Positions 1 through 9,619 of a stretch of DNA of 52,500 bases are shown here, piece after piece (the stretch's first letter is position 1; every line of letters begins with the position of its first letter). Source of the DNA: Prorocentrum cordatum (lineage: Eukaryota; Sar; Dinophyceae; Prorocentrales; Prorocentraceae); assembly GCA_963575745.1 (NCBI GenBank), contig CAUYUJ010019870.1, positions 1 through 52,500 on the forward strand. Direction: 5' to 3'. Under the pieces are notes generated by a model that worked only from the letters and a program-made list of their open reading frames with translations, did no database searches and was not told the origin of the DNA. The translations under genes were made by a program, and so were the position numbers.

Positions 1-224
1 TTTTTACAAGCGAACACGCGACATTTGTTTATGCTATGGCAAGATATATATAGAAGACTCCCAAACAACAACATCTACATTGATGCAATTGTGCAACTTG
101 CTTATCTCAAACCCAAACAAACGTGAAAATTGCTATGGTACGTCAAAATACGTGCTTGCGATTTGATGCCTGGCTGGGCTGTTTGGAATTTTGTTACCGA
201 AATGTACCCTAACACGTTTTCTTC
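1..224 (+). pseudogene. Decayed MULE transposase fragment, direct orientation (R4 tail)
   Basis: The DNA aligns with the MULE coding region at about 16750-16940 in module R2. Shared stretches include the equivalent of the segment encoding the region after the transposase core, for example the run ending in CGATTTGATGC. Many substitutions and indels remove any reading frame. The fragment ends where an inverted MULE segment begins near 225. The same piece lies at 3670-3900, 26608-26831 and 30480-30702. Confidence 0.75.
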
Positions 225-900
225 TTGCCTTTGCGAGACAACAAAAAATTCCACAATTCCAACCGATTAAAGGTGCAAACCAACACCGGTCTTCAAATTC
301 GCAAATTTGCCTGCGAATAGCGCTTTTGCTTTAAAATAAAATTCTCTATGGTAAACTATAATAACATTGAGTTTTCACAAATGTCCGGTTTGCATTTCGA
401 ACAATTGGAAAGAACAAATCTAACATAACTCAAAAAACGACTCCAAACAAGCACACACTTGTCATTTCGAATTGTTCGGTATGAATTGCAAATATTTTTT
501 TAGTAATAACATCAAATAAACAATCACCTTCAACTGGAATGTCGATCTGCTTCGAATTGTGAACAAGCAAACCGGATGGAACTGCTTTGTTCATACCGTT
601 TTTCTTTCGTGAGACTCCTTGAAATTCATTTCAAGTATCTTTGTGACTCTGTTTTTGTAAAATCTGAAAATGAACCCGAACTATCTGAGCATATTTTGAA
701 TTTAATCCCTCAACCCGCGTGTCTTTTGTGCATGCTCCTTACAATAATTGGCATCAACACGAACTTGCAAACATTTCCGTTAGACTAGTTTGGCCATGCT
801 GCCGATCCTTTTTTTTTTTTTTTCGAACGGAGTATCGATTACAATTTTCGGTTTTGCCTTTGCCTTTCTCTGCTGCGTAGCAAATTTCGAATACACATGC
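225..900 (-). pseudogene. Inverted MULE C-terminal (OTU) segment
   Basis: Read on the minus strand, this block aligns collinearly with 17090-18096 of the R2 MULE, covering the region from the Lys-rich linker through the OTU domain to the C-terminus. Matching landmarks include the equivalents of the lysine/alanine-rich linker (near 835-870), the Cys/His motif region (near 700-790) and the OTU Cys region (near 515-545). About 110 bp is missing inside the OTU part. There is no continuous frame. The preceding MULE part is direct, so the C-terminal half was inverted in the ancestor of modules R1 and R4. Confidence 0.8.
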
Positions 901-1282
901 TCTTTGCTGCCGTTTCGGTTTCGCTTTGCGGCGACCTCTGTTTCCGTTTCCTTTTCTTCTCCATTTCTCCCTCTCGTTATGCTCGCTGATGATAAATTTC
1001 TGTGTTCGAGATGATCGGCGACTACAAAATTATTTCAGTCTAGATCAAAATGATATGGAAATGAATGTGTATAGAAATCAATTAGCTCTAAATTTAAATA
1101 ATAACAAACGGATGCGCTGTATGCAATATGACACGTGAATCTAGTGTATCGATGACGTGCATAACAATCATTCAAAAAGAATAAAATCATGAAAGTACAA
1201 AAATCATTTAAATCTAGAGGAATGTATGCAGTGAATCGACGTGCCCGGTAAGGAATACCAAAACTAGAATCCAATGATAATG
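901..1282. other. AT-rich flank with relic of the MULE 5' palindrome region, inverted
   Basis: No gene is visible. The part from about 1180 resembles, in reverse complement, the MULE 5' flank at 14280-14330: a half-site like CATTTAAATCTAGA at 1207-1220, then an ACTAGAATCCA-type stretch, then a TA microsatellite and a TATGCACACA run. The first part (901-1010) is pyrimidine-rich and may correspond to the inverted purine stretch near 14470-14600, but that match is weak. Confidence 0.45.
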
Positions 1283-1313
<31 letters not shown>

Positions 1314-1322
1314 GCACACACG

Positions 1323-1365
<43 letters not shown>
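1283..1365. repeat. Compound (TA)n(CA)n(TA)n microsatellite
   Basis: Thirty bases of TA are followed by about 32 bases of CA and about 20 bases of TA. The tract sits exactly at the junction between the end of module R4 and the start of module R1. The same compound tract occurs at 27890-27972. Small reading frames rich in Ile/Tyr, Cys/Val and His/Thr across it are translation artefacts. Confidence 0.95.
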
Positions 1366-1640
1366 GTGCAGAAAAAAGATGCCGACTGCAAACTCGCACC
1401 GCCGATGGAAAATCTGGCGCGCCAGCAATATCGCTTTTTGCCCGGATGGTCCAAACACGCAGAGGGAGCTAAAAATGGGAAGAATTCATACGGATTGACG
1501 ACTGCGGCATGTGAAGCTGCATGGCACTGAAAACCTTCTCCGTGACAGCGCGTGCTGCCACGTCAGGCGAAAATGCCGGAATAAACTCCAATCAGCATTG
1601 CGAAAATCAGAACGCGCTTGCAACATTCCATCGCTCATTA
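1366..1640 (-). pseudogene. LINE endonuclease-RT linker remnant, antisense (module R1)
   Basis: On the minus strand this part encodes an FRNADWSLFRHF-like stretch (near 1580-1610), the kind of segment that joins endonuclease and reverse transcriptase domains in jockey/CR1-type LINEs. It lacks the RT N-terminal piece found at the start of modules R2-R4. It meets the plus-strand endonuclease domain head to head near 1640. The reading is by family pattern, and the frame is broken. Confidence 0.5.
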
Positions 1641-2015
1641 GGTCCAATATTGCTTGCTTGTTGGTATCGTCCACTACGGCGAAATCGCAAGCATCAATGC
1701 GTTCATTGCTGAATGGGCGGCGCATTCGGAGGCACGGTCGTGGTAGGAAATTTATTTCAGCATATATCACATTGGATGGTTGCGTCCGTGCAGGGAATGA
1801 CTCCCGGATTGAAAGAGAAGGTTCGGCAGCCCACTCGAGGCCCGGGTTTATTGGATTTAGTTCTGACCGACCTTCCAGATCAAGTATCTAATACAATTTC
1901 CCCAGAGGTTGCTTGTTCTTGTTTCCTTCATTCCCGCCTCTCTCGGTTACTTCCGGTTTGGAAGTATAAAAAAACGATGGTCATCTTGACACGCGTTAAG
2001 AAGGGTGTTCCTTGA
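1641..2015 (+). pseudogene. LINE endonuclease (EEP) domain, broken (module R1)
   Basis: The frame opens with GPILLACWYRP, a typical beta strand of the LINE apurinic-like endonuclease. It shifts frame after about 10 residues and resumes near 1713. The catalytic GDFNIHH motif of the better copies is here GNLFQHIS, so the key Asp-Asn pair is lost. The segment KVRQPTRGPGLLDLVLTDLP is kept. The SDH/ADH catalytic histidine region is replaced by frameshifted sequence. Not functional. Confidence 0.75.
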
Positions 2016-2905
2016 ATAACTCTATAGAAAAACTGTAAAACTTTTCTCACAAAAACCAATTTATAATCATCAAAACGATGTTTTCTGTTTAATCGAGAAA
2101 TCTGAACTCGGCCGCTGCTCAAATTAGATTCGTATTGTTTGATTTAATTCGAAAACTGCTGTTGTTGTCTAATACTCAAATAAGCTGTAAGGCACCAAGA
2201 CTAGTCATCGCACAATTTGTTGACATCATATTTTTTTCACTCGTAAAAAGAAACAAAACATTGAGAAACTGAAACAATTTGAAACGCCAAATCTTAACTA
2301 CGGTTGAAAAAAAAACAAGGACAACAAGGAACGACCATTCTGTACAAATCACTTGCTCGCTATAAAAAAAAATCAATATCAACAAATAATTTGCAAACTT
2401 TCAAACTCGACTCCGAAATATCCCTTGGTGATCACGTTCAAATCGAATCTAATCATTATCAAACCAATATGTTTAATAAAACGAAAAAAAAACCTGTCGG
2501 CTAACCACAACCGAAAACGAATCTGATTTCATCCTGAAACACTTATAGAAACACATCTGAACAATATGTACTATGTCACCGGGCAACGTAACTAATTGTT
2601 CTAAACAAATGAACCATGCATAACACAATTAAATCCATTGCATCAACTGGTGAAACATGCTTCAATCTACAAAAATTGAATAATGCAATGCTGGTAGTGT
2701 CGCGGTTCAAATCATGCGCAAAGAACATGAACAATGAGAAAAAAAAACATTTCAAATACAAATGTATCTGACGAACAATAACGAAAAACAAAATTCATTA
2801 TAAAACCAAAAGGAACCACTACCGAACACAGCAAATTAATAAATGGAAAAAAAAACCGAAAACAATGAATTAAGGAATTCTCTTACACAACACACTAAAT
2901 CGTGG
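2016..2905. repeat. Decayed monomer array and AT-rich spacer (module R1)
   Basis: The first part holds degraded copies of the 175-bp monomer family of block U, recognised by CTTgAATAACTC-TATAG and ACTCAAATAAGCTGTA landmarks about 170 bp apart (near 2010 and 2175). The rest is A-rich with no gene. From about 2100 to 2840 the sequence is identical or nearly so to 25035-25775 (module R4), not to the orthologous 28700-29670, and it lacks the 28-bp segment and long poly(A) seen there. Confidence 0.7.
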
Positions 2906-3715
2906 TCGAAATTATGTTGTGCTGCAAACGAATAAATGTCGCGTTCCGCGTACAACGCCGCCAACGAGACATATAATCAAAAAACTACGGCATTTATGAG
3001 AATTTATTATCGATTTCACATTTAATACAAATCAACACGAATTGTTACTCGGCGTTGTAGGACCTGTGTGATTATGGCAACCAAAGGAAACACAAAAGCC
3101 TCAGATGCGTTTCTTTTTTTTTGACTACATTCATGCTCGCAAATACAAAAACATAAAGACGCTCATTAATTACTATTGAATCTGTATTTGAATACAACTG
3201 AATTGATTGATATGAGAATTACTGATAGATTCGTAAATTGCGCCTGTATGGAAAATTTTTTGCCTACTTTACCACCGAAAAAGATGCAGTATCGCATGAA
3301 TCGACGTCCAAATAAAAAGACCGTACAACAAAATATCATTATAACCGACCCATGCGTATTGGGAACAACTTGATTTCTAAACGACATCGAATTTCATACG
3401 TTTCCGTCAATTTTTTTACAACGATGTGACGCAGAAAAGAACGTGACCGATTTCAACAAACCTGTATTCGACAAATTCTCTCAAAACATAATTTGAACAT
3501 TTCCGAAGGAATATTCGGCGTCCTAGGCGTGTGGTTTAGCAACAATTCGAAATTTGTCGCGTGAAGAGAATAAAAACGCCCAAACCATTCGATTAGATTT
3601 CAATGTAATTTAAAACGAATTCATGAAAATGACGCTCACAAAACTTATTCGATGCAACCGTGCGTGATTACCCTTTTTTACAAGCGAACACGCGACATTT
3701 GTTTATGCTATGGCA

Positions 3716-3757
<42 letters not shown>

Positions 3758-3900
3758 AAGACTCCCAAACAACAACATCTACATAGATGCAATCATGCAA
3801 CTTGCTTTATCTCAAACCCAAATAAACGTGAAAATTGCTATGGTACGTCAGAATACGTGCTTGCGATTTGATGCCTGGCTGGGCTGTTTGGAATTTTGTT
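2906..3900 (+). pseudogene. Decayed MULE transposase fragment, direct orientation (module R1)
   Basis: This aligns with 15680-16940 of the R2 MULE. The first transposase Asp region (near 3005-3020) and second (near 3208-3225) are recognisable in the DNA, but the frame is lost through many indels. A segment equal to about 16385-16620, which contains the third catalytic residue, is deleted. A (TA)n tract at about 3718-3754 interrupts it. The part of the module equal to 13732-15680 is missing, joining the A-rich spacer directly to the transposase. Confidence 0.75.
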
Positions 3901-3921
3901 ACCGAAATGTACCCTAACACG

Positions 3922-4621
3922 TTTTCTTCTTGCCTTTGCGACACAACAAAAATTTGCAAAATTCCAACCGATTAAAGGTGCGAACCAACACCGGTCTTCA
4001 AATTCGCAAATTTGCCTGCGAATAGCGCTTTTGCTTCAAAATAAAATTCTCTATGGTAAACTACAATAACATTGGGTTTTCACAAATGTACGGTTTGCAT
4101 TTCGAAAAATTGTTAAGAACAAATCTAACATAATTCAAGAAACGACTCCAAACAAGCACACACTTGTCATTTCGAATTGTTCGGTATGAATTGCAAATAT
4201 TTTTTTCGTAATAACATCAAATAAACAATCACCTTCAACTGGAATGTCGACCTGCTTCAAATTGTGAACAAGCAAACCGGATGGAACTGCTTTGTTCATA
4301 CCGTTTTTCTTTCGCGAGACTCCTTGAAATTCATTTTAATTATCTTCGTGACTCTGTTTTTTGTAAAATCTGAAAATGAACCCGAACTATCTGAACATAT
4401 GTTTAATACAATCCCTCAACCCGCGTGTCTTTTGTGCATGCTCCTTACAATAATTGGCATCGACACGAACTCGCAAACATTTCCGTTAGACTAGTTTGGC
4501 CATGCTGCCGATCCTTTTTTTATTTCGAACGGAGACGGCCCAAACATTTTGTAGTATCGATTATAATTTTCGGTTTTGCCTTTGCCTTTCTCTGCTGTGT
4601 AGCAAATTTCGAATACACATG
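3922..4621 (-). pseudogene. Inverted MULE C-terminal (OTU) segment (module R1)
   Basis: Second in-window example of the inversion described at 225-900; reverse complement of about 17090-18096 of the R2 MULE, without a continuous frame. Compared with 225-900 it keeps slightly more of the region near 4535-4560 and shows a few percent divergence, so the inversion predates the split of R1 and R4. Confidence 0.8.
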
Positions 4622-5020
4622 CCCTTTGCTGCCGTTTCGGTTTCGCTTTGCGGCGGCCTCCGTTTCCGTTTCCTTTTCTTCTCCATTTCTCCCTCTCGTT
4701 CTGCTCGCTGATGATAAATTTCTGTGTTCGAGATGATCGGCGACTACAAAATTATTTCAGTCTAGATCAAAATGATATGGAAATGAATGTGTATAGAAAT
4801 CATTTAGCTCTAAATTTAAATAATAACAAACGGATGCGCTGTATGCAATATGACACGTGAATCTAGTGTATCGACGACGTGCATAACAATCATTCAAATC
4901 TAGAATAAAATCATGAAAGTACAAAAATCATTTAAATCTAGAGGAATGTATGCAGTGAATCGACGTGCCCGGTAAGGAATACCAAAACTAGAATCCAATG
5001 ATAATGATATATATATATAT
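4622..5020. other. AT-rich flank ending in a TA tract at the U junction
   Basis: Copy of 901-1300 with the same half-palindromes (for example CATTTAAATCTAGA near 4931). It ends in a short TA tract (about 5008-5020), directly followed by the GC-rich sequence of block U. No gene seen. Confidence 0.6.
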
Positions 5021-5589
5021 CGGATGCCGGCGCGCTGCGACGTCAAACAACCTGCTGCCGGTATCCTTGACGGGCACCGGGAATACCTCCCCGACTGCCC
5101 TGCGCTGCCGTCCTCTAGTCTAGAAACCTTTTGTAGCCCTCAAGGAGCTATCCGGGAAAATTGAATACAAACAGCTTGGGTTGTTGAGTTGGACAACTTC
5201 GTTATTCGGCTCACTTCTCTCAGCAAACACTCTATTTCGAGCGCACACCCAATTTGTGCACACAAATCAATAATCTGAGCAAACATAGCATCAAAAATAA
5301 CCACAAGCTCTAAAAAGATAGTTGAACGTTCAATTCGCTTGTGAGAGAGAACCTGTCTGCCTGCATTGTTTGCGAACGCGTATAATGTGCTCATTGGCCG
5401 CAGACATGGAACCCCGTCTTCTAAATGTTTAAGTAGCTGGGCGTGCTGGAGCAGTGGAAGACACTCATAATGCTCGACAGGTCTGCGGGGCACACGGTCC
5501 CAAGCAGGCCCGACATGGCGAAGCCGGCTCGATAGGTCCAAGCGCTGGCCAAAACAAGCTCGAAGAGCCCGAGCAAAACCCAGCAGGCC
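5021..5589. other. Left part of block U, no recognised gene
   Basis: Base composition changes sharply to GC-rich at 5021. The minus strand has an open frame of about 200 codons (5140-5745) whose first third runs through the monomer array and is therefore suspect. The remainder contains no motif I know. It could be a relic of an unidentified element or chance. No other feature is visible. Confidence 0.4.
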
Positions 5590-6716
5590 TGAGCAAAGCC
5601 GACCAGGTCGAAACTGTTCGTATTGTACCGGTTTTCTTGACTGATGCTGTCGATCTTCGGTACTTAACTCGAGCTGTAGAGAGCTACAGAGCTGGTTCGC
5701 CCACATAACCGATTCAGAATCATCAGACGCGTTCATCTGAAGCATCTAGAGGTTTGAACTTGGTCGACTACTCGAGCTAGGCTAGGTCCGCGAAACTATT
5801 TGTATTCTACGAAATTTGTTGGCAAATGCTCTCGGTTTTCTGTACTTAACTCGAACTGTAGGACAGCTACATTGCTTCTACGCCCACGTAATCGATTCAG
5901 AATCATCATGCGCGTTCGTCTGAAGCATCTAGATGTCTGCACTCGGTCTGCTACTCGAGCTAGGTCCGTACAACTAGTCGTATTGCACGAATTTTCTTCA
6001 CAGCTGTTGTCGGTTTTCTGCACTTAACTCGAGCTGTAGGAGAGCTACAGAGCTGATACGCACACGTACTCGATTCAGAATCATCAGGCGCGCTCGTCTG
6101 AAGCATCTAGAGGTCCGAACTCAGTCTGCTACTCGAGTTAGGTCCGCGAAACTATTTGTATTCTACCGATTTGTTTCGAGATGATGGTGAGTTCCTTGAC
6201 TGAAGTCAAGTTGCATCTAAGCTTCAAAGCTCTTTGGCACAGAAATCGGGAGGGAATTATCAGACGCGCGAATCTGAAGTATCTAGGCGCTTGGATTCGG
6301 TCTGTTCTCAACACAGAAGCCGAACAGCTATTCATAATCTGCGCTTTTCCTGGTGATGGAATGGTTTTTCTGGCTAAACTCAAGGTGCAGATGAGCTCCC
6401 GAGCTCTTAGGCACAGCAATCGGAAGAAAATCATGAGGCGCGCTATCTGATAGTATCTAGACCCCTAAAATCAGTTTTCTATCAGCGTTTGGGCTGAACA
6501 ACTATCCGTACTCTACTAATTTCTTGGAGACGGTATTGGTTTCTTGCTCAACTCGCGCCTCAGATAAGCTACAGGGCTGTGATGCACAGCAAGCGTAAGA
6601 AAATAATCAGAGGCGCTAGTTGACTATATCTAGACGGCTGCAATCTGTCTGCTATTAGCGCTCGGGCTGAACAACTATTCGTACTGTCGTTATTCTTTAG
6701 AGATGGTATATGGCAA
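5590..6716 (+). repeat. Tandem array of 175-182 bp monomers upstream of LINE ORF1
   Basis: Six monomers can be followed by the landmark TACTTAACTCGAGCTGTAG and relatives, starting near 5661, 5843, 6021, 6197, 6371 and 6543, so the period is 172-182 bp. The first three are close to each other; later ones diverge. In the better monomers a dyad CTGTAG-N4-CTACAG follows the landmark (5674-5679 with 5684-5689). Other shared blocks are GATTCAGAATCATCAG and CTGAAGCATCTAGA. A seventh monomer lies at 7142-7335. The array precedes ORF1, as promoter monomers do in some LINE 5' UTRs; that role is inference. Confidence 0.85.
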
Positions 6717-7141
6717 GGAAGCTCTACGAGTCCCCCGGCGGCAACCAAGGTTGACGGTTTACCGCTGGCGCCCAGTCCAACAAAGGCGCCGGCCTGCGCC
6801 CCACACAGGAAGGCCGGAGGAAGGAAAAAAAAGATTTTGGTTTTACACACCTCGCAGCAGCAGATGACCCAGTGACCATGACCACGCCAATTCATGACTC
6901 GCAGAGCTTCCCTAAGACCGAAGCGGCGAAGCTTAAGAGTAATTCGGACGCGCTGGCGGGCTACCTGGCTCGAAAAATCTCGACGCAACTTTCGCATAAT
7001 GTCGGCCGGTTGAAAAACATGTTCTCGAAATTCAAAGACGATTCGTTGGAATTCAAATATTTGCCCCGTGATATTCGATCTGATTCCCGCTCGCCATCTT
7101 GATCTCACGTCGATCGGGAAGATATTACTATGAGAAGAAGT
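6717..7141 (+). other. Unique segment interrupting the monomer array; short ORF 6872-7102
   Basis: This 425-bp segment separates monomer six from monomer seven and has no monomer similarity. It holds a plus-strand frame of 76 codons beginning ATG ACC ATG ACC at 6872 and ending TGA at 7100-7102. The product is charged, Lys/Ser-rich, with no known domain. It may be an insertion or the remnant of a coding exon of the LINE. I do not recognise it. Confidence 0.4.
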
Positions 7142-7335
7142 GAGGCGCGATCGGGTGTTGAGCGTCATCTTGGCAAATGCTGTCGGTTTTCTTGACTTAA
7201 CTCGAGTTGTAGATGAGCTTAAAAGCTGTTCGGCACAGCAACCGGGAAAAAAAAACATCATGAGCGCTAATCTAAAGCATCAAGCCATTTTGGTTCAAGG
7301 CGTTGTGGCACGAGTATTGAAGCCTGTCGCTAAGG
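7142..7335 (+). repeat. Seventh monomer, separated from the main array
   Basis: Contains the CTTGACTTAACTCGAGTTGTAG landmark type near 7190 and a TCTAAAGCATC block near 7273, matching the consensus of the array at 5590-6716. It lies directly upstream of the ORF1 start at 7394. Confidence 0.75.
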
Positions 7336-7393
7336 CGGTCAATCCATAAGCCTGTCGCTGGGGCGGCCACCACCACAATCCTCAGTTCGTGCC

Positions 7394-9062
7394 ATGTCCG
7401 GCGCTGCCGCTGCCGCGCTTTCTGGCGCGGCGACTGATTTTCTCGCTAAGAGTGGTTCAGGTGGCGGAACGGGACCTCTTGGCCGTTTGTCTGATCGCGC
7501 GAACGCTGCGAAGGCCACTCTGGCGCGGTCGCCCGGAGGAACTCCCGAGCAAAAGAAATCACGTACAGACGACATCATGGATGGTTTGCAAAATAATTCA
7601 AAAGTCTAATTTGCCGCTGTGCCCACCTTTCCTGGTGTTGGCAGCGGTAGCACAGAGCCGAGCGTCGTTGCTCCTGCAACGACTGCTCCCGGAACTGACC
7701 ATGTCGGCAGTTCCGGTGCACGCAAAGGCCCTTCGGGCGGTGTGCATGCGGCTCCCGGAACCAGCCCTATGGGTGGCAGTTCCGGTTCTGAGCTGAGCGC
7801 CCCAGCGGCTGTTCCCGGCACTGGCCCTTCGGGCGGCAGTGCTGGTGCATGGAAGAGCCTTGACTGGCCCTGGGGATGGCAGTCCCGGTGTGGCTCCGAC
7901 TGCCATGGCGTCGAGCAGTGCACCTTCAGCGTCTGCCTCGATGGATGAGAACCTCACATTCATTATGCAAAACATGGCCATGAAGGACCACGTCGCATCC
8001 AAAATCGACCTCGCCGAGAGCGAGGGCCGCATGATGAAAGCAGCGAAGGCCGTCATCAAGGAAGAAATATCCACGTCTGTCCATCCCCTGAGAAACAAAA
8101 TGGCTGAGCTACGTGGTCGTCTCACTGCTGTTAAAGTTCGCGCCAGAACGTCTAGTTCGTTGCATTGGCTACGCAGCAGCATCGTGGACAAAGCCAACCG
8201 CCAAATTGCCTTGACAAGATTTCCAGCCGCTCTCTCCTTGGATAGTCACACGAAAGAAATCGAGCAATTTTTAAGTTTTTTCAATGACGTTCCAGGCCAA
8301 TCAAATCGCGATGAGTTTTCCGAGCGTGAGAAAAACGCGATGTTCAAGTCTATCGCGGGAATTAGAAAAGTACGGAAACCCAGAGACGGGCTCTTTTGAA
8401 AGCCAACGACCGCTGCGCCAGGCAAACCTGTCCGATTAAATTGCGACAACCGCATCGTGCAGGTTGACGGCGCCAAAGTTTTCGAGCAATCCAACACGGA
8501 TTTCGAGAGGGTATGTTTGCCTCCCTTTACTAATCGTTCCCTGAAATAGGGGTGTTACGGGACTGCTCATTCGTTTCACGTTTCTCCCCCCTCTACCCAC
8601 GCCCTCCGCGGACCGGATTCTGAGCGGTTCCCGGGCGTTGCAACAGCTTCTCGTCGCCGCCGTCTGGTCCAAAATCCGCGGCTTCACTTGAATAGCGATC
8701 AAATCGCCTCAAGCACACATTTCCTGTGGATTCATCCCAACGTGCACAGCAGCCTTCTTATGCGAATATCGAATCTAATGCTCCCGATCGAATGTCCCCC
8801 CTCCTCTTCCTTCATTGAATTTTCGCAAAAAATGCTAACAACTTATTTTAACAGAATGTCGAAACCAGCAAATGTGAATTTGCCACGAGGGTCCGTGCGA
8901 ATCTGGATCCACACCGTCTCTTATCTCACACATCTTACCGTTCTATATTCTCATGTCGATATTTTTGCGCGAAAAAAATTAGATGTTCAAATGTGCTTCA
9001 AAATACTTTCCTTGTTACCATCTATCTTGTTATTTTTAAACGAAACTGGCTTTTGCATGTAG
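7394..9062 (+). pseudogene. LINE ORF1 (RNA-binding-like) protein, broken
   Basis: The frame starts with ATG at 7394 in an Ala/Gly-rich leader. It hits TAA at 7607-7609 and continues in frame through a Gly/Pro/Ser repeat region (about 7660-7850; repeats of the type APGTxPxGGSSG). It shifts by one near 7850 and goes on through a helical charged stretch (about 8010-8130) to a segment with IALTRFP and KEIEQFL (about 8200-8275). The latter pattern recalls the RRM-like fold in ORF1 of jockey-type LINEs. TGA at 8397-8399 and, in this unit only, TAG at 8547-8549 interrupt the remaining frame to 9062. The position between monomers and endonuclease supports ORF1. Family assignment is by pattern, not by a search. 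Confidence 0.6.
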
Positions 9063-9185
9063 CCAGCCAACCATTACCCAATACACGCTCGAAATCGTGA
9101 CATAAATAGGGGACAAATCATGGCTTTTGTTCGATATTCTGTGTTATTTTTTCTCCTCTCTTCCCCATTAGCCTTCTGCCGACAG
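9063..9185. other. Spacer between ORF1 relic and endonuclease fragment
   Basis: No coding or repeat signal beyond the decayed ORF1/endonuclease context. The N-terminal endonuclease strands expected here are not recognisable. Confidence 0.4.
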
Positions 9186-9395
9186 AATATGGCCCCTATA
9201 CCACAGATGGAACCGGTGTTGTTTGCTTGCTAGTATCGTACACCCATTACCAAGAAATTGCTACTATCGATTCTTTCAATGCGGACGGCAACTCGCACTT
9301 TCCGCTGTCTATCGGCACCGTAGAGAATCGGGATTTGAATTTCCATCATACTGGGTGAATGCAGTTTTCTTGGGGCGTCACTCTGAAACGCACTG
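9186..9395 (+). pseudogene. Diverged LINE endonuclease fragment in block U
   Basis: Translation gives GVVCLLVSYTHYQEIATIDSF, then SIGTVENRDLNFHHTG, a stop, and FSWGVTL. This aligns along its length with GPVLLACWYRPPHYGEIASI... and VGTVMVGDFNIHHIGW...GVTPG of the endonuclease at 12358. The catalytic GDFN has become RDLN. The copy is much more diverged than the copies in the R modules and follows ORF1 in the same orientation, so it probably belongs to the original LINE of block U. Confidence 0.7.
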
Positions 9396-9619
9396 CTAAG
9401 CAACACTGTTTCAATGTTTTTGTTTACATCCTCGCGACAATAAAGTTACCTCACGATCTCGGAAGGTCAACATCATTCAAAAAGTTGCACGGCGAATAGC
9501 ACACGAAGAGAGACAGGCGACAAGCAGCACCAAAAAGTATGGATTTGCCCATGAAACGCCCGCAAGACCTTGAAAACCGTTTCTGGCCTTGAAATGACTG
9601 CCAAGCGCATAGCCAAAAG
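9396..9619. other. Junction region between plus-strand LINE part and inverted RT part
   Basis: No recognisable domain. Orientation of LINE sequence switches from plus (endonuclease fragment) to minus (reverse transcriptase tail) somewhere in 9400-10200. Confidence 0.4.

Larger units (their letters stand above)
1..5020. repeat. Tail of a preceding 26.8-kb higher-order repeat unit
   Basis: This stretch matches 26608-31822 nearly base for base, at an offset of 26607 at the left end and 26802 from about 2910 onward. The offset jump comes from a poly(A) tract and a 28-bp segment present near 28940-29232 but absent here. It consists of the end of module R4 (1-1365) and all of module R1 (1366-5020). 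Both are decayed transposon composites; no intact gene is present. Confidence 0.95.

Noticed and set aside
1035-1530. Several frames across the TA/CA microsatellite on both strands
   Set aside because: Products are runs of Ile-Tyr, Cys-Val or His-Thr from simple repeats; no real gene.
1486-1770. 94-codon minus-strand frame covering both linker and endonuclease
   Set aside because: Only the linker part is meaningful on this strand; the rest is antisense to the endonuclease.
5590-6716. CRISPR-like array
   Set aside because: Monomers are contiguous 172-182 bp satellites without short repeats and unique spacers, and the DNA is eukaryotic.
7598-8197. 199-codon minus-strand frame opposite ORF1
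   Set aside because: Shadow of GC-rich ORF1; no motif.
7394-9062. Alternative genetic code to explain stops in ORF1
   Set aside because: TAA, TGA and TAG all occur together with a frameshift, so decay is the simpler reading.
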